Below are positions 32,457 through 45,865 of a stretch of DNA of 64,000 nt, in pieces; position 1 is the stretch's first letter, and each line of letters opens with the position of its first letter. Below the pieces are notes generated by a model. The model was given only the letters and a program-made list of their open reading frames with translations, had not been told where the DNA came from and searched no databases. The translations under genes and the position numbers were made by a program. The stretch comes from Escallonia rubra (lineage: Eukaryota > Streptophyta > Magnoliopsida > Escalloniales > Escalloniaceae), in contig JAVXUO010001151.1 of assembly GCA_033065855.1 (NCBI GenBank), positions 124,001 to 188,000 of the forward strand, read 5' to 3'.

Positions 32457-35400
32457 TTAGGAACAAGTAGGCCAGCATTCGATAACCAATGATCATCACC
32501 AACATAGCTCCCACTTCAGCTCCACCACTGTCGAGCCTTTGCCCTTGGATGGAAGGGGTGTCACAAGAACCTGATCCATGCTGCAAACCGGAGCATTTGT
32601 ACTGAATCTTTAGGAGAAGCCTGTATGTGTGATAGTTGAAAGATACATATCGCACCCATGACATGAAAGGTGGAACCTTCTGCAGCCATATACAAATAAA
32701 CAAGCCAAAATTCATTGACCCATGTTGTTTTCTCCAAATTATCACGTGTAAGTAATTCAGCTCGAGCTGATTCTCCTTAAACTTTTTTATGCCAACGTAA
32801 GGAACAAATTACTTAGGTATAAGGCCATCTTTACCTGGATAAAGAATCCACCAGCTAACATGAATGCCATAACAACTATTGAAGCCAAGGTTGTTGCTTT
32901 CTTCACATCCATGAATGCTGCGCCTATGGCCAGTCCTAGACCCTGCAGTTGATTTGCAGTTCATAAATGTATTACTTCTCGCATGACATTTCACACATCA
33001 GAGACACAAAATCATGGCAACCCAGGATTTATGAGGATGTGTTAGCTTCCTAATGCCATATCTTTTGCATAAAGTTACAAAGTCGTCAGTAATGTTAATT
33101 TATTGCATGATGTACAATATGGTGTATCCTTTCTTTTGACTTGTACCTAAACGATTAACATGTGTATTTCCTATTGAGTAGTGATTTCGAAGGGGTACCT
33201 GAGAAGCAACAATGCTGAGGAAAATTGTAAGTAGGGTAAGCAAAAATGCAAGGAAGCTTGGCTGCAGTCCCACCATGAAATAGACTATCACCAGGAACAC
33301 TAAAGGCAATATGAGGTCCAAAGGAAGATCACTGGTGTTTCTCGCTACCAAGTATGCACTGAGTCTGTACATGCCCACCGACCTCTCTTTGACTAGCATG
33401 GCCCTTTCTTGAGGGAAGGTGAAAATGGCTGTAAATAGAGGGAAAAAGGCCCAGAATACTGAAATGAAGAACAAGAGTCCTTCCTGCATGTCAAACAAAT
33501 CAAACTCAGTATGAAAGCATAATATAAGCTTGTAGTGTCTCAATGAACAAGTAATCTTATCCTCTGATATAAAAAATTTCACTGTTGGAATTTAAATAGA
33601 AATCTACAAGGAACACGGCCTAGACATTATGCAGTAGTCTAAGATACAGTAGTAAGGTCAGAAGTTTGGAGAGGAGTACTAATATCTCTAATTCTGTGTG
33701 GGGAAATTACCAAACCTTTGTGCAGATGGTTCCGTGAAGTCCTGTCTAAAGGATACTTGTCTTGAATTGTAACTGGTCTGCCGATTCGTATGCATAAAAA
33801 TCTATTTTGAGAGTCCTTCTAGTGTTAATAGAGGGAGCTCTGTACAACTCTCGGGGTTGGTACATCTCCAGGCATAAAGCCCCAACATACTGAAACTCTT
33901 TTACACTCATCCTATCATATATAGTGTGCTTCCACTGACAGGACATTAGTAAAAACCAGAACAATAAGCATCAGTACCTGGTCTTGAAGTTGCTTGGGAG
34001 AAGAAGCAGCTGAGTGCCACCAAAGGAGTCCTACAATTAAAGCAGTGGTAATAACTTGGGTTATTCGGATACTGCTAAGATATTCATGACGCCTCTCCTT
34101 AAGGCCTCTCCTGAAGAGAATCGAGAACTGTTCTCCCCAACGTGCTCCTGGCTCCCTTGAGTTTAGCCAATCCAGCTTCTCAGGATTTTCCTCAATCAGC
34201 GTAGGCTTCAGAAACCTTGTTTTTTTCATGTTCGCAGCTCTTGCTTCATAAGCCCCTAGAAAGTACTTCAATAAATAAAAACATTATAATTAAGATCTGT
34301 TGTATATTATTTTTTTGGACAATCTCTATGTCCTATGCCAATTTGAAGGGCGAAAGGAAAGATCATATGGAGCTGATATTAATATGTCACAGATAGAATC
34401 AGCATATGAACAAAAGTGGACATATATTGGATCAACTTGAGGGAGAACAAAATTAAGAATGTGACCAAAGAACCTGGGCTATATGGTGGTTGTTACCTCT
34501 TGGGCATCAGATGATGAAAAGTCCCAGTCATTATGTTTATAATTTTGGCTAGCATGTAAGAACTTATCCTTCAATTCTGAAGGAACAGATTTGTCCTTCA
34601 TGTTTCCATTTGCAAGATCGATGAGGAACTCAGCTGGATTCATGGCTATACAAGGAGAACAACCAATTGATGAGAAATATGGCATTGCATCCGAGGCTTT
34701 TCCAGAGTACAATGAGCTTCCTTTCCCCAAGAGAATTAACTTGTCAAACTTTGTGAAGAGCCTACTTGATGGCTGATGTATTGTGGCCACCACTGTCTTT
34801 CCTGCCTGCAAGACAAGTATAGTTTGCTGTTATGCTCTACATACCTTGAGTAGTGAGATTATTACAAAGTCATAAGTTACGCAGATAATTACTCTCAATT
34901 CTGGTCAATTATAGTGTGTTGTTTTTGTAACGAGTAAGGTTAATAGGAAATATCGGGCTTGCTTGTTTCTTCTTATAAGATTACGATGTCTCTTTCTAAG
35001 GGACGATTGAAGTATGAAATATCCAGTTCTGAAAAAGTTCAGTACCTGAGCAATGTTATGCAGCATCTGAACAATCCAAAGTGCTGTGGTTGAATCTAGA
35101 CCAGATGTTGGTTCGTCTAAAAATAGAAGTGATGGGTTCAGCAGAATTTCATTCCCAATGCATACTCGTTTTCTTTCACCACCCGAAACCCCTCTCACCA
35201 ATGCTCCACCCATTATTGTATTTTGGCACCTGAAAGAAGACATCATTTTATCCTTTTCAATCAACTTCATCATATTAAACTGCAAACTTGTGGTGTTTCC
35301 ATTTGCCATGTAAATGGGACAAAGGATTGTAAAGTCCTACGCGTCTCCAAATGGTATCCAAAATTTTTAGTTCTCCAAACTGTTCATTTCCCAGTCCTGA

Positions 35401-37391
35401 AAAAGCATCCTATGCTATGACAGTGCCACTTAATAATCTAAGATGCGCATTTGACTGAATGAATCCCTTACGTATCCCTGGCTACTTGTAAGCATCCCTT
35501 ACGTATACAACAAAAAGTCTCTCAATCTCGCAAGTAACTTACAATTGCAGGACTTGCTCAACAAAAAGTCTCTTGTTGTATTAGCTAAAACAGTGGATTC
35601 AACTATGATAATTGATTTGTTACACGCTTGAAGTTGAACATGAAACCATATGTCAAGTAGCACGAAGAGGCACCTTTCAAGACCAAGCTCGCCTATAACG
35701 TGCATGGCTCTTTCCTTTTTCTCTTCTTTGGATAATGTGCTAGGAAGACGAAGCAGGGCAGCATAAGTTAAGGTTTCTTTGACTGTAAGATGTGGAAACA
35801 CAACGTCATCTTGTAACACAAAACCAATCCTGTTTAAGCACAATCATGTGATGATTAGCTAGTCGTTAATTAAGCACGTAGAAAAACTCTGTACCACAAC
35901 TATTTTTTTTCTCGAATAACCTGCTGTTTTTATCTCGCTCATCACATCACGTTTATCGTGTGATGAGAGATATAAACACTACCAACACATATACCTTCGC
36001 TTCAGTGATTTGCCATATGGTTGATCGTTGTAAGTGATGGTACCCTCATTGTTTTTGACCTTTCCACTGAGGAGGTTAAGTAGTGTTGTTTTACCACCCC
36101 CAGATGGTCCCATGAGGGCAAGAACCTCTCCTGGGCTCACTGAACCAGTGATTCCATGCAGTATCCGTTTTTCTGCAGTCGAGTGCTTCTCCCCTTTGAC
36201 CGTTACCTTGTATTTGACATCTTCAAACTGCAAATTCACAAGCAATGAAGCAGATAGGACCGGAGTTGTTCTTTGCGAAAAAGAAAGTAGAAATGAGGGT
36301 ATAAACTCTCCAAAATTGAGATTCAGATCCCAATCCGCTGAAGTTCCTTTAGGAACAAGGAACAAGGTTAATTTTGTCGCTATAAATATCAAACTGTTTT
36401 GTTGCAAAAAGTTGGGTTTAGTGACAAACAATACTTTAGAGACGATATTCACTTTTCTATACGTTTAAGACAGAGAGAGGGATCGGAATCCCTTGTAATC
36501 TAGATTAGGAAAACGGAAGTCTCTGAAAAGAAAACCGCAAAAACAACCTCGAGACGTATGGGTAATGTAGGTTCCATATGCATTTTCCTCCAACACGGAT
36601 CTTCCTCGGCAACTGATGAAGATTGCTTCATATTACTACCTTCTGCTTATACAACAAGAGCTAGTTAGCAGTAACAATACAAGCTACTCGAACTCAATTT
36701 TCAAACTGAGTCTTATAGCAAGTCTTCTGATGCATAGGAAAAGAGAAAATCTTCAAACTCCAATTTTATTCCAAATTTTCTATGCATTTTCTCCTTTGCT
36801 GAACTCTCTTAACAAAACCGCAAATGTCAGACGAGAGGGAAAAAAAATGTACAAAGCTGTATTAGTTTGTTCAACCACTTCCTTTGGTCTAAGATTTGAT
36901 CACTTTAGAAACCAAACGTTTAGTAAAAGTTAGCCAGCTGTAGTGAAAACTGATTACAGCTTACTTCGGCTAGGGCTCTGCGGTCTCCGGGCATGAGAGA
37001 CATTGCCATCAGAAGGAAATGAAGACCCAGAAATCGCGAGGAATCCCATTCCATCACCAGAACCCCAGTTTAGATTGGTGCCTTCTTCATCATAACCACC
37101 AGCTGTGACATTGTTGATAAGTTCATCTATGTTCAGTATGAATTGAGCACTCAGAGATTTTGCTTTACGGATAGTTTTTCCTTGTGGTGATGAACTCATT
37201 TTCAGTTCAAAGCTTCGCGTCTTCTGCGTGTGAATCTTACTTTTGCTGTCCCCCGAACTTGATAGAATTGAGGTTTGGCTTATTCCTGAAGGTACAAGAG
37301 CAGCAACCCGGCCAGCCTTTAGAAGAAATGCAGTTTCGTCCACTTTGTTCAAGTCATCCGAGCACCCGAAAGTTTCTCTTTTCACCTCCAT
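32431..37391 (-). CDS. ABCG (WBC) half-size transporter, ABCG22/ABCG27-like clade
   Basis: It is a membrane ABC exporter of the G subfamily; the substrate cannot be told from sequence, and relatives such as Arabidopsis ABCG22 affect stomatal water loss. Ten coding exons join in phase with GT-AG introns: 37391-36965, 36642-36548, 36227-35995, 35829-35674, 35229-35046, 34805-34497, 34265-33978, 33483-33199, 32942-32835 and 32679-32431, giving 777 residues. A Ser-rich N-terminal region (1-170) precedes the nucleotide-binding domain: Walker A GPSGGGKT 214-221, Q-loop Gln258, signature VSGGE 318-322, Walker B LLFLDEP 338-344, H-loop His375. The membrane domain starts near 515 with about six hydrophobic segments (e.g. 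[59 protein letters not shown]). The final VCLEPWN and TGA come from an inserted PIF/Harbinger-like element. All core motifs are kept, so it is probably functional. Confidence 0.93.
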
Positions 37392-38613
37392 CAGTGGTAA
37401 ACTGATATATCATAGTACAACCACAAAGTTAATTGCAGCCAAACGAGGGCTCTTGGCAGTGTAAGAATACTCAATGAAGGTTATATCAGCATATATTCTA
37501 GTTTAAACAAGGAATGAAGTATCCAACTTCCAGACTATTATATACAAGCATTCTACGATTTTTGATATCTTTCTTTGGATGACTTAATTAAGAAAGAAAG
37601 GGAAGGCTGTTTCTCCTTTTGTAAGCTAATTTTAAAAAAGCACTTGCTAATTTTAAAAAAGCATGCATGTTTGATCTGTGTGAGCATGTGAATCTAGTGC
37701 AGACATAGTTGCAAAATAAGGGTTCATATCTCTCACCAACAAACATTTCAGGTAACGAAGAAGAAATCTCCATTATTGTAGAAAAAAAAAAGTGTGAATA
37801 GATAAATCAATCCCATGCTAAATTTTTGATATACTGAACTCTGGTACATGAAGAAATGAACACAGAAGAGAGTTAGAAAGAAGATTACTTGTAGGCAAAG
37901 TTGCGGGCAGTTATTCGAATTCTCAGGAAGGAAGAGAGAAGCTCATACAAAAGTAATTTTAAGAGTTCTCAAATAGAGTATATATAGAGACCTACCCTTA
38001 TAATCTCGGGTGACTCAAGTACCATAATGCATTCGGGTGACTCCATTTCATTTGCAAGTGCCTTGTCTCTCAATCAATGCTCTTGTCGGACATTGAGTGT
38101 AGCTAAAAATATTACTTTCCGTACCAGTATATATTGGTAAGGTCAAAAATCCAGAGTGTCTTTGGCCCTAAAGCATCAACTATGGTTTTGCTACAGCCAT
38201 GGTTGTCACTGTAGGATCTAATTCTCCCTTCACTGTCAATATACCGTCAATCTTCAGTGCCGCTTTCACTACAAACTTTATAGTGAATTTCAGTAACAAT
38301 TTTGCAAGGTGCGCCCAATGCAGTGGCGAGGCCACCTCTGGGAAATTATTTCCACCATGAGTGTTGAGGGGAAATAAGAATTAAATTAGCCATCTAAAAC
38401 ACAAAAAAAGATAAAGACAATGACAGAGTTAATTAAGGTGAACTTGCCCACCTTAAATCAGTTAGAATAAGTAAAGGGTCGTCCACCTTAAGTAATTTGA
38501 TCATTAAAGAACTTGTGAAAGCGGTTTTTCCAGTTTTCCCCATGTATGCATAAGTTTCTAGCCTCACAAATCGCTACCTGTTATAGAACTGCTACTAACC
38601 ATATTTAACAATA
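37392..38613 (-). promoter_or_regulatory. 5' region of the ABCG gene
   Basis: A TATA-like CTATATATACTC lies on the - strand at about 37976-37987, roughly 590 bp before the ATG at 37391. A candidate 5' UTR intron could run from a CAA/GTAATC donor near 37886 to an ATATATCAG acceptor near 37402. Both are guesses by eye. The region ends at the Helitron border, about 1.2 kb upstream of the ATG. Confidence 0.35.
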
Positions 38614-41418
38614 CTAGCACAGAATCCCGTGCCAAGCACGGGATTATTTATTAACAGTAATTTATTTTAGTATTTTTGAAATGCATAATAAAATATATTG
38701 AACAATTTTAAAATTTTATGGTTATTTCATGAAAGATAGTTACTTTAATTTTTGGTCTGAATTTCTTGTTATAAAATAAATTAACCCTTCTGGTGACATA
38801 TCAATAAGTAATGTCCTTGTGCGTATTTGCTAATTTCGATTTGGTAACTACATAGATGAACAAACATTAAAAGTTTATTTAGTACACAAAAAATAAAAAG
38901 TAAATTTTACTGATAAAAATATGCGGAGAACATATTGAGATCAATTTGCTATTGCATAAGACATTTTTATTATTTTCTAAGTATCTTTTAAAAATAATTT
39001 GTACCTTTGAATGGGTTGCCCATAACGTTAATTACATATTAGTTTAATTTTGATAGAGAAAATTTTGGTCCATATATTTGTTTATAGAATGTGAATTATA
39101 AAAGTTAATCAACACGACTAATTAAATAAAGATGATGTGGCATTTTTAGAAGCAAATGAAATCTACCAACAAAGTATACAGAGAAAATAGTAATCAGTGC
39201 ATGAGATAATTATATAAAGTTTAAAAAGTTTAACAAACATGACTATATATAGGATAGTTTAAAACCTCATAGTAAGGATATTGTTGAACAAAATTTAACT
39301 AACAATTCACAAATTATACAATAAGCATGCTTACTAAGTAAGATTTGTCTTCCGATATAATAAGGTTTTCAATCTAAGTTTTAGTCTACATTCATCACAA
39401 AATAACTAATATCTTCTTAGATTTTATACGTAATTCTAATTGGAATTATAAAAGTTAACATAAAATCATAAATGGTTTGTAGAATTTAGAATGCTTAAGA
39501 GTTTAATTACTCACAACTAAAATATCATAGAAAAAAATTTGGTTCAAATTTTTTTTCAACATAGAATTAGTTGAATTTAATAAATGGTTACATAATTAAG
39601 GTTTTAAATTTACTGTTTTCATATATCTCATATGAAATTTGCATATTATGGTATTTTTACATTTAACCAATGCGACTAAATAGGATATTGCAAAACTTTA
39701 GAGTGAAAAAATTACTAACCAAAATCTTTAACCAACATATTTATCAAGTTAGATTTATATTTGAATTTACAGAAAACTTAAATATGAATTTGAAATAGTA
39801 CCTTATTTTTCTTATTAATATTTCATGTTAGAGAGCTTTTTCAATATATAATATTCAAATAAAGTCATAATAGGTTACTATATTGGTTAGAAAATTTGAA
39901 TGTTTCAAATCGATTTCTAAATTGCATAACGCTTATTATTTAAATGTTTAATGTATTTGCTAATCTAATTAATTGCAAAATTAAGGACCCCGTTCAAAAC
40001 AATGTTTGAAAATCTTTAGCAATATTATTATATATAACATTAGTTTTTATAACTCTTATTATGTTAGAAACACAATGCAATGAGGTGTCATGAGTTATCA
40101 TTGTATTTCTCGCCTCAGTTATTAAATATTATAGCTCATGATCTCAAGTCAAGCTCGAGTAAGTTAATAAAATATTTTTAAAAGTTACAAAAAGTGTATC
40201 AATGCATACCGCATTTTAAGAAACAAAAAGATATTAACATCTTATGAAAAAAAAAATCTACTTTTGCTAAGACTATAGCCCGTTGGTGAGAAATTTTTAT
40301 TGCTTTATTTGTAACAGCTTCGAGTAACTTGTCAAGACTATATTATTAGGTTCTTTTAGTGGTCCAGCCTATAACATTTCAAAATCAAGTCTCTTAGCTT
40401 GAAAAGTTAGGTTAAGAGTTCTTTATCTTTTGAATCATAAATGTCATAATCCATTCTTATCTTCTTCATGAATCATTATTTCAAAAAATTACCAATTTAT
40501 TAAGATACGAACGTGATATCCAGTAGAATATTTTTCGTCTCATACACATTTAGAATTGTAATTTTGATTAGATGATCATACAATTGTTGCGGAGTATTTG
40601 CATTGGTATATATGTTTGCTTTAGTTCCTTCGAACTATAAGTTTAAAGAATGATGAGTATATTGTGTTACAATGTCGTCGCTAGATTTTTGCGTTCTTTA
40701 AACTTTTCTTTTACATCGTCAAACAGTAACGTAACATGAACAATCTACTCATTGTTCTTTCAACTTACAGTTCAAATGAACTAAAGCAAATATATATGCG
40801 TACGCAAATATTATACAACAATTGCATGCCAATCTAATCAAGGTTTTAATAGTCAAAGTCAAAGGCTAATACGTAAATATACATTTGTAGCATAGAGTTT
40901 AAACGTTGTAAAGTTGGTAAAGAGTTTGATTTGTTTTTTAAATCCTTATATATGGGATATAACCAATGTGGTGATTGTGAGGTCTTATTTAAAAAGATGA
41001 CTTATAATTTGTTTATTAAATCTATATATCACATTATTCATTTCTAACGATGATTTTTTATGTATATTATGTATATATCTATATATATCAATAATGATGG
41101 TACATTTAACTCAATTAGAATTTCATATTTTTCCCTTCTAAATCTCATATGTTATTTTTGTTCTATCGATAGATGATTTTTTATATTAACATTAAAGAGT
41201 GGTTTTAATAAAACAATAGTCAAAATTAAGTCATAATAAGTTATTGTATTGATTAGGTTGAGTTCTAAAATATTTAGAATTATTTTTTTAAATTATACAA
41301 CTCTCATTATACTTGCAACATTAATCAAATTTAAAAATAAGGTACCTATCAAAATTCAAATCAATTGATAGATCATTTTTTTTCCTTGTAACATTAATTT
41401 TTTCTTCTAAATCGAAAG

Positions 41419-41457
<39 letters not shown>

Positions 41458-41864
41458 TTTTTATATTCATATTAGAGAGTGCTTTTGAAGATATAATAGT
41501 TAATATTAAGTCTTGATAAGTTAGTATAAAGATTAGGTTGAGTTTTAGGATGATTAAAATTAGTTTTTGAATTACATAGGACTTACAGAAAACCTTTATT
41601 ACTCCTTAAAAAATAATTACATATAAGAATAAGGATTTCATCAAAATTTAAATTAGTTAATTGATCACATTTCTATTTTAAATCTCATAGGTTATTGTTT
41701 GAGTCTATGAATTTTAATTTTCATATTAGAAAACACTTTTGAGGACATAGTTGTCAAAATAAAGTCTTAATAGATTAGCATATTATTGATTACGTAGAGT
41801 TTTAGAATGATTAGAATTAATTTTTAAATTAACTTTTTCTTCTAAATCAAAAATATTATTTTAG

Positions 41865-41935
<71 letters not shown>

Positions 41936-42281
41936 TTTTTAAATTCATATTAGAGAGTAGTTTTGAAGATACAATAGTCAATATTAAGTTCTAATAAGTT
42001 AGTATAATGATAAGGTTGAGTTTTAGAATGATTAGAATTAGTTTTTGAATTTTAAGGACATAATTTTCAAAAAGAAGTCTTAATAGATTAGTATATTGAT
42101 TAGGTAAAATTTTAGAATGATTAGAATTAGTTTTTAAATGAAATAAAACTTGCTAATATAGAAGTTAATTAATCTTAAAATTAGGATCTAATGACGTGTC
42201 ATATAAAGAAAAGACGATGTGTCGCGTAAATAATTTATCGATCAATGTCTTTCTCGCTTCGCTTATTATATATTATATAGA
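38614..42281 (-). mobile_element. non-autonomous Helitron
   Basis: Read on the - strand it starts with TC (TCTATATAATATATAATAAG) after an A at 42282 and ends with CTAG at 38614-38617 before a T, i.e. insertion between A and T with no duplication. Just before the CTAG end is a GC-rich hairpin, ATCCCGTGCTTGGCACGGGAT-like (about 38623-38643), with arms CCCGTGC and GCACGGG, followed by about ten bases. TC start, 3' hairpin and CTRR end are the Helitron hallmarks. The interior is very AT-rich, without Rep/helicase coding. It contains (TA)n arrays and a diverged repeat unit of about 130 bp. Confidence 0.88.
41150..42150. repeat. diverged repeats inside the Helitron
   Basis: A segment of roughly 130 bp recurs at about 41160-41290, 41455-41570, 41700-41830, 41933-42050 and partly 42050-42140. 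Shared blocks include TTCATATTAGAGAGT, TTTTGAAGATA, AATATTAAGT and ATTAGAATTAGTTTTT. (TA)n arrays lie between copies at 41422-41454 and 41866-41932. Confidence 0.7.
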
Positions 42282-44199
42282 TAGTATATGCGGTCGAACG
42301 AAGATCCAACCAAGCATAATTACATACTAAATTCTTCCATTCAAACTTACCTTTGGAATACATTCAACTTTGATCTAGACCAATACATGTTAGTTTAGCC
42401 GTGCATACGAGGACCATCTGGTATCACCCTTACGAACAGTTACTATCAAGAGGCTAAAGGTGTCTGCCACAAACGGATTATACAAGGATTATACAAGTTT
42501 TGGTGTCTGATACATGTTGCATATATTAACCTAATCATAAGGTCGGAGCCTTGTTTGGCTTCGCTGTTCATAGTACACAAAAAACCAGGACCATTTAATT
42601 GAGCTAGCTGGCAACTATCTTAGCCATCATGTGATCACAAAAACCTGGCTAGAGAGTTAGGATCCGTGGTACATATACAAGGCTCAGTTGTGTCTATCAC
42701 TTTGGTCGGTGCCCTGTACTCTAGGGCAAACCTGTTTATGGAACCATGAGGGCTGTCACCTTCTAGCCAGGATGTGGTCATGGCAACAAAATACGGCAAG
42801 TGAGGCAGACCGAAACCGATTGCGATTCCGGGACCTTACAGCGCTTAAGTCCTTTCTCTAACTTCCTACTCTTTTCCACTTGCCGAATTGTCAACATTCA
42901 TGTCCTGGCACACTCCACGGGGAACAAAAGATGAAAGAGACTTTTTCGTGGGAAAAAAGAATTTACCATGAAATTTCTTTTTCTTTGGTGCTTCTGGCTA
43001 AAAAAATTGCAACTGAAGGGTATGCCACTTTGTATTAAATATGCCACAATATGTCGCCTCTGAACAGAAAATTACAAATATATGTTTTCCAAGAATTCTT
43101 CAGGCAAATGAATTTGGCTATCGATACATAACTGCTTCCGTCTCATAATTTTGGCATCATTTTAATTTTGGAAGTCAAAACATATTAGGAACAAATCACA
43201 TAAAAAGTTTGCTATGCTATGTCTAAGGAAAAACCTATCTTAGCTCATATCATCTTCAGAAGGTAAATGTGGTATGTCAAGTGACATTTTGCTACCTATC
43301 TAAAAATCGTACCAAATTTTTAAAAATCTTCACCTTTTTGCTTTTCTGCTATGGTTTTAGTGTAATTGCACAATTTACAACACAAAAGAATAAGTGTAAA
43401 GAAGAAAAAGAAACACCGGCGAGTACTCTTCATGTTGCTACCACCATCTTCATTACATGAACGGTGTGAAAACCAAGTACCAGAGAGGATAGAATACTCA
43501 AATTCAAAAGGAATGCAGTTGTACTTATTGTTTAATTTGGCTGATAATTCATACTACTGTCGTACCAAGAGACTTTCTTTAATTCCTGCCCATATTTTGG
43601 TTGTGGGAGTCTTTAAGGGGAAGGCTACCTTCATTGTGTAACTATACTCACCTGACCTCCTATGGGCCCAAAAGAATAAGTAAATTACGTCAAAGTTCCA
43701 TCAAATGTTGTCCTTGTCAAACAAGAGAAATTAAGCTCGGAGACCCAAGTGATGAATAGTCGGAGAAGGTACCTTTTCGAGTGATGTGATTCATCTTTCA
43801 AAGCCTACTTTTAAGTGGAAATGGACTCATCAATGGCTAAAGAAGAGGCCAGTATATGAACTTAAGCACAACATTTTTCTTTTGATGATCGTATAGTCAT
43901 TTTCATTGCCGACTGATGCTTAAGGAACCTCTTTCGTACTGTTCCTGTGCCTGATAAACAAGATGACAATCTTACTTACTGTGGGTAATACCATATTCAG
44001 ATATATGAATGTGCATTCCTTGACATGAAGTCGAGGCTTATGCATTACTTTTTTTTGAGCACATACGCTTGTGTATGAACCATTTGACTAGCAAGCGAAT
44101 GCAGCAACATGAAGAAGGTTTGAGTACAACAGCAAATTAACAAAATAGAATAACAGCACAACAGCAAGCAAATGGAAATGATTGCAATATCATACATAC
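42282..44199. other. unrecognised DNA between the Helitron and the copia region
   Basis: Short + strand open frames (43269-43460, 43366-43641) have no family motif. No RNA gene or element border was found. Confidence 0.25.
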
Positions 44200-45464
44200 C
44201 CAAGTTTGGATACAACTTAAAAAAGCTTCAGGCCACTAACGGGCTACACATCTACAAAACAAAACAAAAAAAAAAGCAAATAAATAACAACAAAAGCTAT
44301 CTACTGGAATTCAGAAAGGAGTATCCCGTTGGATCAGCACTGCATGCCTCCAATGCCAGCTGCTGCTCCTCTGCCTCGGTCAACTCGACACCCACCTCAA
44401 TAATCCGCCTCTCCAAGTCCTCATGTTACCTCTCTAAGTCCCCCCGCTGCCTTCAACCCATCTACTCTCATGGCTACGACGGCCAGCACCGCCATCACAT
44501 CACCAACCCTGCCTCACGACCTGACATACTCTGTCAACCAACCCACTCGCAAACCGATCAGCTCAAGGGATGCAAGCTCAGTGCGAAATCGCCGCCACCA
44601 CATCGGCAATCCATATCGGAACTCGGGCTGCTGCTACACTAGACTGATAAGTACGCTAGCCCAGAAGACCCCCCTCAGTGTCGCGCTCGTCCCAAAAGTC
44701 TTTGGTTATCTCCCCCTAACCGCCTCCAACGGCTCCCTGCCGCATACAGGCCAAGTCCATCCAAAGGTGCCTCATCATTCCGCTCAACTACGGCCGCTCC
44801 CCTCAGGACATCCGTTGTCTTCGTGACTCTGCCATATGCTGGGCAGGCGCCCTTCCACTGGCCATACTCGAATGCATCGTTGTATGAGTAGCGCCAGCAT
44901 CCACCTCAAACGATGCCAATATTACGTGCTCCCGTGGGGCTCCGCTAAGATAGTGTTATCCTCTAGCAAATGTCCTCAACTCCCCTAAGCAGTGCTTGTG
45001 GCGGCAAAGGCCCGACACTTGTCGTATGTGCCCCCTCAGCCGTAGGCACCTCCTCGACCACGATCTCTACATCGACTGAGTTGTCCTTGCCTTGTCCAGG
45101 GGCCTCATCCTATACATTAGCCATTTCCCAACCCGCATCTCGGTCGTCATGCTCGGGATCCCCAAACCCTCCTTGGGAGTGAAATCATTACCGTTTTGCG
45201 ACAGACTCAGCCAACTATCATGATCTCCGATAAGGCCCCTATATGCTCCGAAAAGTCAGCCTTGTTGTAAGCCTCAGCATCATCATCCTCCGGGCCCAGC
45301 CCGTCATCGCCGCCCTCATCCTCCTCACCGTCCTCCTATCAAGAAAACAAGAACACACGCCAACTATACAAATGCAACACTTTCCTGAATCAGGAGTTGA
45401 AGCTTACTTTAATATCAGGTAGCCTCACGTGCCCTCTTCTGCCCGTGTGCTCATGAGACTGAAC
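44200..45464 (-). pseudogene. degenerate coding tract, unrecognised (left of the copia element)
   Basis: On the - strand at about 44328-44450 a frame with charged, coiled-coil-like composition (LERRIIEVGVELTEAEEQQL) ends at a stop near 44322. Further up, about 45240-45345 reads as an acidic run with many Asp and Glu. Stops and shifts break it. It and 50373-52640 seem to be the two sides of one - strand gene-like tract split by the copia element. I do not recognise the family. Confidence 0.35.
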
Positions 45465-45468
45465 TACC

Positions 45469-45856
45469 TGTAGAAAATAATAAAGCAGGAAGAGTGGTGT
45501 ATAAAACCTCACTACCAGAAGAAAACAAAGTTGTATAACTCTCTCACAGGAAGCTCTCGTAATAGACCTCACGAAGAGAAAACACTCAATAGATGAAGAG
45601 GTAAACAACAGAAGAATAAAATGCTTGTGAAGGGATACTATATTCAACTAAAGGACTGCGCGCCTATATATATATGCTTACAACACTCCATGGCGTGCAT
45701 GATGCACGTTCTCCACCTCCACTCCTAAAACTAAGCAACAACTCTACTAACCCATTACTCCACATACTAGGATCATGCTAAGGACTCAGTAACAAACCAC
45801 TAACATAAACCACTAACATATAGTTAACCCACGAGCTGGTGTTGACTACTTCAATA
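45469..45856 (-). repeat. 3' LTR of the copia element
   Basis: It shares nearly all of its sequence with 49992-50369. Differences include an extra AACATAAACCACT-type block near 45797 and a changed (TA)n stretch near 45663. Confidence 0.92.
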
Positions 45857-45865
45857 CTCCCTCTC
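45857..45865 (-). other. polypurine tract of the copia element
   Basis: On the - strand GAGAGGGAG lies directly before the 3' LTR (TATTGAAGTAG). This is the usual second-strand primer position. Confidence 0.6.

Noticed and set aside
35499-35673. Extension of ABCG exon 4 beyond 35674
   Set aside because: The open frame runs on, but a GT donor at 35672-35673 joins in phase to exon 5 and restores the conserved [11 protein letters not shown] segment.
36034-36468. 144-codon + strand frame opposite the ABCG nucleotide-binding exon
   Set aside because: It is a shadow of the conserved - strand exon and has no motif of its own.
41422-41932. (TA)n arrays as a replication origin or matrix attachment site
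   Set aside because: They are simple repeats within a Helitron; nothing else supports such a role.
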